From contig JAQWAN010000136.1 in assembly GCA_028707655.1 (NCBI GenBank), positions 1 to 5,918 on the forward strand: a stretch of DNA of 5,918 bases. Reading direction: 5' to 3'. Origin of the DNA: Bacteroidaceae bacterium (GTDB lineage Bacteria > Bacteroidota > Bacteroidia > Bacteroidales > Bacteroidaceae). Positions within the stretch are counted from its first letter, which is position 1. Each line of letters opens with the position of its first letter. Under the pieces are notes generated by a model. That model had not been told where the DNA came from. It ran no database searches and saw nothing but the letters and a program-made list of their open reading frames with translations. The translations under genes and the position numbers were made by a program. Of the stretch, positions 1-3,764 are shown piece after piece.

Positions 1-277
1 AAGAGGCAAAGATGGGTGTGTCTGGGTTTTGTGCAGTGAAATACGAGAGTCCTCCAGTGTGGTCGGCATGTCCATGTGAGAGAATGAGTCCTTGGATAGA
101 GGACAACTCTTTTTGTAAGAGTAGCGCATTTTCGGCATATCCTTTGGAGGCACCTACATCGTAAAGCCAGCTGCTCTTTTCCATCTCTACAAGGAAAGAT
201 AGCCCATGCTCCGTTAGTAAGTCGCTCGGTTGTTGCTGTGCTCTATTATCTATCAATGTGGTAATTATTATGCTCAT
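1..277 (-). CDS. Metallo-beta-lactamase-fold hydrolase, N-terminal part (runs off left edge)
   Basis: Only the first 92 codons are present; the gene continues beyond position 1. The translation starts MSIIITTLIDN, has a segment reading LLTEHGLSFLVE (about residues 20-31), then WLYDVGAS (37-44) and LSHGHADHTGGL (66-77). HGHADH (H68, H70, D72, H73) is the HxHxDH metal-binding motif of the metallo-beta-lactamase fold. The 'TEHGLSFLVE' segment followed by 'LILSHGHxDHTGGL' resembles the COG1237 branch, metal-dependent hydrolases that include archaeal pterin-related enzymes. The substrate cannot be deduced. A cytoplasmic location is inferred from the lack of a signal peptide. The ATG is supported by a GGAG three bases upstream, which lies just after the stop of the preceding ATPase gene, and by the family-like N-terminus. 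It is the last visible gene of the operon. MBL-fold genes are known neighbours of ferredoxin-ATPase/NifX-like gene sets, which suggests a linked but unknown role. Confidence 0.85.
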   Translation of the reverse strand, partial: MSIIITTLIDNRAQQQPSDLLTEHGLSFLVEMEKSSWLYDVGASKGYAENALLLQKELSSIQGLILSHGHADHTGGLSYFTAQNPDTPIFAS

Positions 278-280
278 ACG

Positions 281-288
281 CTCCTTTT
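281..288 (-). promoter_or_regulatory. Ribosome binding site of the MBL-fold gene
   Basis: The minus strand reads AAAAGGAG, then CGT, then ATG. The 5' end of this site overlaps the TAA stop (287-289) of the upstream ATPase gene. It is the clearest Shine-Dalgarno sequence in the operon, the other genes having A-rich or no obvious site. It fixes the hydrolase start at 277 and suggests re-initiation by ribosomes finishing the ATPase. Confidence 0.55.
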
Positions 289-1150
289 ACGAAAGGGTTA
301 ATTGTTTAAATGCTTTTCTCAGTTCGTTGCTACAGATAGATTGGGGGGCATATTCCATAATCGTTTTTGCCTGCATCTGTGCAGCAACCATATCGCTCTC
401 AAAAGGTAGCATAGCAATAACAGGATACTGTTTTTCTGCTGCCCATGCTCTCACTGAATCGCTGTTTTCTTGGTCTAAATCGCATTTGTTAATAATTAGA
501 TAGATCGGAATCTCTTGACTGCTGGCTAACTGGCAGGCTCTTTTCATATCTGCTATACCCGATAGAGAGGGCTCACATACCACCACCACCTTATCTACTC
601 CTGTGATGCTTGCAATAACGGGGCATCCAATACCGGGAGGGCCATCTAACAGCAGGAGTGAATCCCCCTTTTCTTTTGCCGTTTCTTCTGCCTTTTTGCG
701 TAGTTGTGTTACTAACATACCCGAATTTTCTTCTCCTGGTGTAAGACGTGCTCGCACCATCTTTCCGTATCGGAAATTACCAATATAGATATAACTATCT
801 TTTGATGCCTCCATGTGAATGGCTTGTGTTGGGCAAATCCGTGTACAGAGTTGGCAGCCTTCGCATGCGCGCTCATCTACTACTGCTAGGCCATCTATAC
901 ATTCAATTGCTCCAAAATGGCAAGCATCGCTACAGGTAGAGCAGCCTATACAATCCTCCGCATTAACCACGGCATGCGAGGAGGTAGAAAAGGGGATTGT
1001 TGTTTCTTCTGTTGGGTGAAAAATAAGGTATAGATTGGCTGCATCTACATCGCAGTCTACCGCTATCACATCTTGAGCAATGGCTGTTAGTGCACTGGTA
1101 ATGGTCGATTTACCGGTACCTCCTTTTCCACTAATAATGGCTATTTTCAT
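287..1150 (-). CDS. MinD/Mrp-type P-loop ATPase with inserted 2x[4Fe-4S] ferredoxin domain (second copy)
   Basis: This is a 287-residue cytoplasmic ATPase of the COG1149 type. The deviant Walker A motif GKGGTGKS is at residues 8-15, followed by an Asp-rich strand VDCDVDAANL (31-40). A bacterial ferredoxin-like insertion then carries two cysteine sets: C67, C70, C73, C77 and C96, C99, C102, C106-Pro. The second set is classical CxxCxxCxxxCP; the first has His instead of Pro after its last Cys. The ATPase fold resumes with DGPPGIGCP (169-177), which contains a family-typical Cys (C176), and NKCD (221-224). Length and motif order are normal for the family, so the gene appears intact. Relatives such as Mrp/NBP35 and MinD use ATP to drive metal-cluster transfer or positioning; which applies here is unknown. 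Its ATG overlaps the TGA of the upstream ATPase gene (ATGA), implying translational coupling and probably a roughly equal ratio. A heterodimer of the two ATPases is inferred, not shown. Confidence 0.95.
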   Translation of the reverse strand: MKIAIISGKGGTGKSTITSALTAIAQDVIAVDCDVDAANLYLIFHPTEETTIPFSTSSHAVVNAEDCIGCSTCSDACHFGAIECIDGLAVVDERACEGCQLCTRICPTQAIHMEASKDSYIYIGNFRYGKMVRARLTPGEENSGMLVTQLRKKAEETAKEKGDSLLLLDGPPGIGCPVIASITGVDKVVVVCEPSLSGIADMKRACQLASSQEIPIYLIINKCDLDQENSDSVRAWAAEKQYPVIAMLPFESDMVAAQMQAKTIMEYAPQSICSNELRKAFKQLTLS

Positions 1151-2025
1151 GCTTCTTTTCCTTTTAAGTTGCGGTTAATGATAAATGTTGTACATCTTTC
1201 AAAGTGTTGTTCAGCTTCTTTGCTATGTTCTACGGCAATTAAGCCCTTGGCATAGTAATGGGCCCATTCTGTAGAGTAGGGTAGTTCGTCAATAATGGTC
1301 ACACCTCTTTGCTGCAGATAATTTCTCATTGTCCCATCCCCTATATCCGCTTTGTTGATAATCACGCCATAAGGTTTATTTAGTGTGTCGAGTGTATCAA
1401 GGGAGAGTTTCAAATCGTTCAGTGCAAAAGGTGTTGGCTCACTTACCATAATGATATAATCCGATAACTCAGCAGTCTTAATAAATGGGCACGACGTACC
1501 TGGAGGTGCATCAACTAGGTATAGGTCGGAGGCTGTCTCTTCTGCCTGTTCAATAGCTGCTTTGATAACGGGTATAGCCGTGTTGTTGGTTACCCGCATC
1601 CGCCCCTCTACCAGTAGATGCTTCTCTTTTATCTCTTGGTTAAAGTTAACTTCGCCTATTTCTTCTTGTGTAGCTAGCATAGCCTCTTCTGGACATGCAT
1701 AGAGGCACGCACCACAGGAGTGGCACCATTCGTGTAGCATCTTGATGATGCCTTTTGATGGGATACAGAAGATAGCTTGATAGTTACAGTATTCCGCACA
1801 TTTTCCACAGTAGGTACATTTCTCTGGGTCGACAGTAGGTTTGAGCTCTTCTATCGCGTTCCTTTTTGTGCACACTGTATCAAAAAATAGATGGTCGTTA
1901 GGCACTTCTACATCTGCATCGACTAGTGTAACCCTTTGTGCACGTTTTTGTAGCGAGCGATACAGATTGGTGGCAACAAATGTTTTACCTGTGCCACCCT
2001 TTCCGCTTGCAATAGCTATTTTCAT
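1147..2025 (-). CDS. MinD/Mrp-type P-loop ATPase with inserted 2x[4Fe-4S] ferredoxin domain (first copy)
   Basis: This 292-residue paralogue of the downstream ATPase has the same architecture. Deviant Walker A GKGGTGKT is at residues 8-15, and the Asp-rich strand VDADVEVPND is at 35-44. Two iron-sulfur cysteine sets follow: C70, C73, C76, C80 (last Cys followed by Asn) and C101, C104, C107, C111-Pro. DAPPGTSCP is at 172-180 with C179, and NKAD at 224-227. All nucleotide-binding and cluster-ligating residues expected for COG1149 are present. The start is one base after the stop of the upstream NifX-like gene, with no clear Shine-Dalgarno sequence, so translation probably depends on coupling. 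It is a soluble protein with no signal peptide or membrane segment. Pairs of these ATPases next to NifX-like proteins are characteristic of the anaerobe ORP-type clusters. The likely role is ATP- and redox-dependent handling of a metal cluster; this is inference from family and context. Confidence 0.95.
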   Translation of the reverse strand: MKIAIASGKGGTGKTFVATNLYRSLQKRAQRVTLVDADVEVPNDHLFFDTVCTKRNAIEELKPTVDPEKCTYCGKCAEYCNYQAIFCIPSKGIIKMLHEWCHSCGACLYACPEEAMLATQEEIGEVNFNQEIKEKHLLVEGRMRVTNNTAIPVIKAAIEQAEETASDLYLVDAPPGTSCPFIKTAELSDYIIMVSEPTPFALNDLKLSLDTLDTLNKPYGVIINKADIGDGTMRNYLQQRGVTIIDELPYSTEWAHYYAKGLIAVEHSKEAEQHFERCTTFIINRNLKGKEA

Positions 2026-2026
2026 G

Positions 2027-2365
2027 TTAGTGTGAACAACTATTAGCTGTAGTAGCTAGTTGACCCGATAGAAAATGAACCACTACCTGTTTTGGCTCAA
2101 TAGAGGGAGCACCCACCACATATTTCACCTCTTCTTGGTCAAAAAGCGTTTGTGCTTTCTGTCCCATTCCACCTGTGATAACCATTGTAGCTCCCTGCTC
2201 TTTTATCCATTTGGGATAGAGACCTGGCTCATGTGCAGGAGGTGTTATAAATTCTTCATTTATAATAGCATTGTTTTCAATGGTTGCAAAGTAAAATGTT
2301 TCACAATGTCCAAAGTGTGCACAAACGGTTCCGTTGGCTGTAGGTACTGCAATTTTTGTTCTCAT
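2027..2365 (-). CDS. NifX/NifB-like small cofactor-binding protein (dinitrogenase Fe-Mo cofactor biosynthesis fold), long form
   Basis: This is a 112-residue soluble protein of the COG1433/PF02579 type, a single ribonuclease-H-like domain that in relatives (NifX, NafY, NifB C-terminus, the Desulfovibrio orange protein) binds metal-sulfur clusters. The N-terminus MRTKIAVPT forms the first strand, followed by VCAHFGHCETFYF (residues 14-26), the family's HFGxC signature with an extra Cys at C15 in addition to C20. A segment rich in Gly and His/Pro follows (PPAHEPGLYP, 42-51), then ITGGMGQKA (63-71). The tail ends in CSH, a Cys-x-His ending I recognise from members of this family found beside ferredoxin-ATPases. 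These Cys/His residues are plausible metal or cluster ligands. The gene lies between the shorter paralogue (11 bases upstream) and the first ATPase (1 base downstream). No nitrogenase genes are in view, so a role in nitrogen fixation is not indicated. Confidence 0.9.
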   Translation of the reverse strand: MRTKIAVPTANGTVCAHFGHCETFYFATIENNAIINEEFITPPAHEPGLYPKWIKEQGATMVITGGMGQKAQTLFDQEEVKYVVGAPSIEPKQVVVHFLSGQLATTANSCSH

Positions 2366-2376
2366 ATTTTGTTGTT

Positions 2377-2688
2377 TTATTTGGTTAGCGCTATAATTTC
2401 TTGAATTGTTTTTTCTTCGTCTTGTACAATCATGGTTATTCCTAGATCAACTAGCATCGATTTGATTTTCATACCAAAGGTTGTAGCTACTATTTTAGAG
2501 ACATTCTCTTTAAGTAGTAGGGTTACTGCAGCTGGTCCTGCTCCTCCAGAGGCAAGCTTTGCACTATTCTCTATAAAGCTTACTTGTTCACTCTCGGTGT
2601 CGTAAATAGCAAAATAGGCACATCTTCCAAAGCGTGCATCCAATTTACTATCTGTACTTTTGCCAGTACTTGCAATTGCAATTTTCAT
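2377..2688 (-). CDS. NifX/NifB-like small cofactor-binding protein (dinitrogenase Fe-Mo cofactor biosynthesis fold), short form
   Basis: This is a 103-residue member of COG1433/PF02579. It begins MKIAIASTGKSTDSKLD and carries RFGRCAYFAIYD (residues 19-30, with C23), which is the canonical signature of the short archaeal/bacterial NifX-like proteins. The signature is followed by ENSAKLASGGAGPAA (40-54) and a second alpha/beta half ending at K103. Length and order are normal for the family, so it looks intact. C23 is the only cysteine. It sits 17 bases downstream of the DUF134 gene and 11 bases upstream of the longer paralogue. The translation start is fixed by the MKIAIAS strand; upstream bases are A-rich without a clear Shine-Dalgarno. 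In Desulfovibrio a relative (the orange protein) binds a Mo-Cu-sulfide cluster, but the cofactor here, if any, cannot be read from sequence. Confidence 0.92.
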   Translation of the reverse strand: MKIAIASTGKSTDSKLDARFGRCAYFAIYDTESEQVSFIENSAKLASGGAGPAAVTLLLKENVSKIVATTFGMKIKSMLVDLGITMIVQDEEKTIQEIIALTK

Positions 2689-2705
2689 ACGGTTTTATTG
2701 TTAAG

Positions 2706-3143
2706 TTATACATCCATTTCCTCTTCTCTATAGGTCATTTGGCTACAATCGTTGCTGTTGCAAAGCGGACAGCGTATTGGTTGCAGCTCACCGGGCGAAC
2801 GATAAAATTTGGAGTGGCAGTGATGGCACATGTTCCATTGCTCGTCCATACAAACCTTACCGCCCTCTATAATGAGTTGCCTGCCCTCTAGTAAAGCCGT
2901 TGCTATTTTACAGCGTGCTTCTTTATAAATACGGGTAAACGTTGGCCTAGATACATTCATCTCCTCAGCGGCAACGGCTTGGTCTTTGCGTAGATAATCC
3001 ATTTGTCGCAGTGCTTCGTGTTCCTCATAGTGTAGAAAGACGGGCTCTTTTTGTTCGCCGGTATCTCTTAAACTATAGGGATGAAATCCTGCAATGCGTG
3101 GCATTTGTGCTATCCTTCGTAAATGTTTTGGTCGTGGTGACAT
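2706..3143 (-). CDS. DUF134/UPF0251 family putative DNA-binding regulator with C-terminal zinc-ribbon-like cysteines
   Basis: The 145-residue protein starts MSPRPKHLRRI, matching the M(P/S)RP-K/R-xRRI opening typical of DUF134 (COG1342). Residues about 38-85 form a helix-turn-helix resembling sigma-70 region 4, with AAEEMNVSRPTFTRIYKEAR (58-77) as the turn and recognition helix. The C-terminus holds CHHCH (106-110), CPLC (125-128) and C133, consistent with a small zinc ribbon or redox-sensitive metal site. An in-frame ATG 13 codons upstream (3182) is rejected as start, because it lies upstream of the promoter -7 element and the family N-terminus begins at SPRPK. It is the first gene of the operon, about 17-20 bases after the inferred transcription start. 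A perfect inverted repeat in its own promoter suggests autoregulation, possibly responding to metal or redox through the cysteines (inference). DUF134 genes recur beside NifX-like/ATPase sets in anaerobes and archaea. Confidence 0.9.
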   Translation of the reverse strand: MSPRPKHLRRIAQMPRIAGFHPYSLRDTGEQKEPVFLHYEEHEALRQMDYLRKDQAVAAEEMNVSRPTFTRIYKEARCKIATALLEGRQLIIEGGKVCMDEQWNMCHHCHSKFYRSPGELQPIRCPLCNSNDCSQMTYREEEMDV

Positions 3144-3166
3144 ATCTGTTTCTTTTGTTTTCGCTG

Positions 3167-3199
3167 CAAAGATAATGAACATTAGTTCATAATAACAAC
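3167..3199 (-). promoter_or_regulatory. Bacteroidetes-type promoter of the DUF134-NifX-ATPase operon
   Basis: On the minus strand GTTG (3199-3196) is followed by 21 bases and then TATCTTTG (3174-3167). This fits the Bacteroidetes primary-sigma consensus TTTG-N19-21-TAnnTTTG, with one mismatch in the -33 box. Transcription would start near 3160, giving a leader of roughly 17-20 bases before the ATG at 3143. It is the only such match immediately upstream of the operon. Confidence 0.75.
3175..3190. promoter_or_regulatory. Candidate operator: perfect 6-4-6 inverted repeat inside the operon promoter
   Basis: ATGAAC, four bases (ATTA), then GTTCAT form a perfect dyad lying wholly between the -33 and -7 elements of the minus-strand promoter and abutting the -7 box. 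A protein bound here would block RNA polymerase, so repression is the simplest reading. The obvious candidate ligand is the adjacent DUF134 helix-turn-helix protein, but that assignment is inferred. Confidence 0.55.
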
Positions 3200-3407
3200 T
3201 TATTTTTGTTTTTTAGTTGCTTTTATGTTAAATATTACTCTTTTTTTGAAACTAAAACGATGAATGCAGTTTTTTTTGGTTGAATATGCAGCTCAATCGG
3301 TTTATGCCTGTTTTTTATGACACTAAGTATTAATATTTACTGTTTTGCTGTCTTTTTGTCTTTTTTGATGGCTTAAACCCTTTTTATCTGGACTATTTTC
3401 TACTTTC

Positions 3408-3427
3408 TTTAAGTAGGTAGACTTAAA
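3408..3427. repeat. Short inverted repeat in the intergenic region
   Basis: TTTAAGT, six bases (AGGTAG), then ACTTAAA form a perfect 7-base dyad. It is AT-rich and lacks the GC stem and following T-run of a terminator. It could be a protein-binding site, but in such AT-rich DNA chance is a real alternative. Confidence 0.4.
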
Positions 3428-3504
3428 TTAAAGTTTTCTCCTTTCTTTTTGTTCTTTTTGGCTCTTTCTTAATTTGACAAAAAGGTAATTAAAATCTCGA
3501 AATT

Positions 3505-3525
3505 TGGCTTGTTTATGGCTTGTTT
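3505..3525. repeat. Two-copy direct repeat TGGCTTGTTT
   Basis: TGGCTTGTTT occurs twice, separated by a single A, giving an 11-base period close to one helical turn. It may be a tandem binding site or merely slippage in low-complexity DNA. No function is assigned. Confidence 0.35.
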
Positions 3526-3681
3526 TTCTGCGTATTTATACTTTATATTTATGGGATAATGAATATATATTAGGTTTAGAATAAAAAATGTTGGCTAGGT
3601 GCATTTAAGCGGATAAAAAGTGTATTTATAAAGACTTTGTGACATAAAGTAGTTATATTGTGTGAAATAATTAGCAAATAG

Positions 3682-3712
3682 TTTGTGTTATAATGATTAA
3701 TACATACATTTG
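3682..3712 (+). promoter_or_regulatory. Bacteroidetes-type promoter of the SusC-like receptor gene
   Basis: TTTG (3682-3685), a 19-base spacer and TACATTTG (3705-3712) match the TTTG-N19-21-TAnnTTTG consensus exactly. The predicted start is near 3719, giving an A-rich leader of about 45 bases to the ATG at 3765. The leader has AAAGAAG just upstream of the ATG but no strong Shine-Dalgarno, as is usual in this phylum. The spacer contains a small palindrome, TAATGATTA, which is probably incidental. Confidence 0.8.
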
Positions 3713-3764
3713 CCAACGAGATATATAATAATTGGAATTGTAAAAATTAAACAAAAAGAAGTTT

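Larger units (their letters stand above)
3200..3681. other. AT-rich divergent intergenic region, no gene seen
   Basis: This stretch separates two diverging promoters. It is very AT-rich, with many T-runs and frequent stops in all frames, and I see no ORF with protein-like composition, no tRNA-like fold and no recognisable riboswitch. Contents worth naming are a 7-6-7 inverted repeat (3408-3427) and a 10-base direct repeat (3505-3525). Because both flanking genes point outward, no terminator is expected. The region is long for two simple promoters, so upstream regulatory sites or an unrecognised small RNA remain possible. Confidence 0.6.

Noticed and set aside
258..2404. Several plus-strand open frames of 61-109 codons across the ATPase and NifX-like genes
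   Set aside because: All are antisense to genes with clear catalytic and cysteine motifs, and none gives a recognisable protein.
287..2688. Nitrogen-fixation gene cluster
   Set aside because: The NifX-like fold is shared by many non-nitrogenase proteins; no nifH, nifD, nifK, nifE or nifN is visible, and the ATPases are the ferredoxin-inserted MinD type, not NifH.
2634..2891. Plus-strand open frame of 85 codons opposite the DUF134 and short NifX-like genes
   Set aside because: It covers the coding strand of two recognisable proteins in antisense and lacks any family signature.
3201..3208. TATTTTTG resembling a plus-strand -7 promoter element
   Set aside because: No TTTG lies 19-21 bases upstream and no gene follows; it is expected by chance in such T-rich DNA.
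3345..3475. T-runs considered as rho-independent terminators
   Set aside because: No GC-rich stem precedes them, and neither flanking gene ends here, since both are transcribed outward.
3636..3660. TTTGTGAC...TATATTG, considered as a second SusC promoter or a Crp/Fnr-type half-site
   Set aside because: The spacing to TATATTG is only 14 bases and there is no second half-site for a dyad; the promoter at 3682-3712 fits far better.
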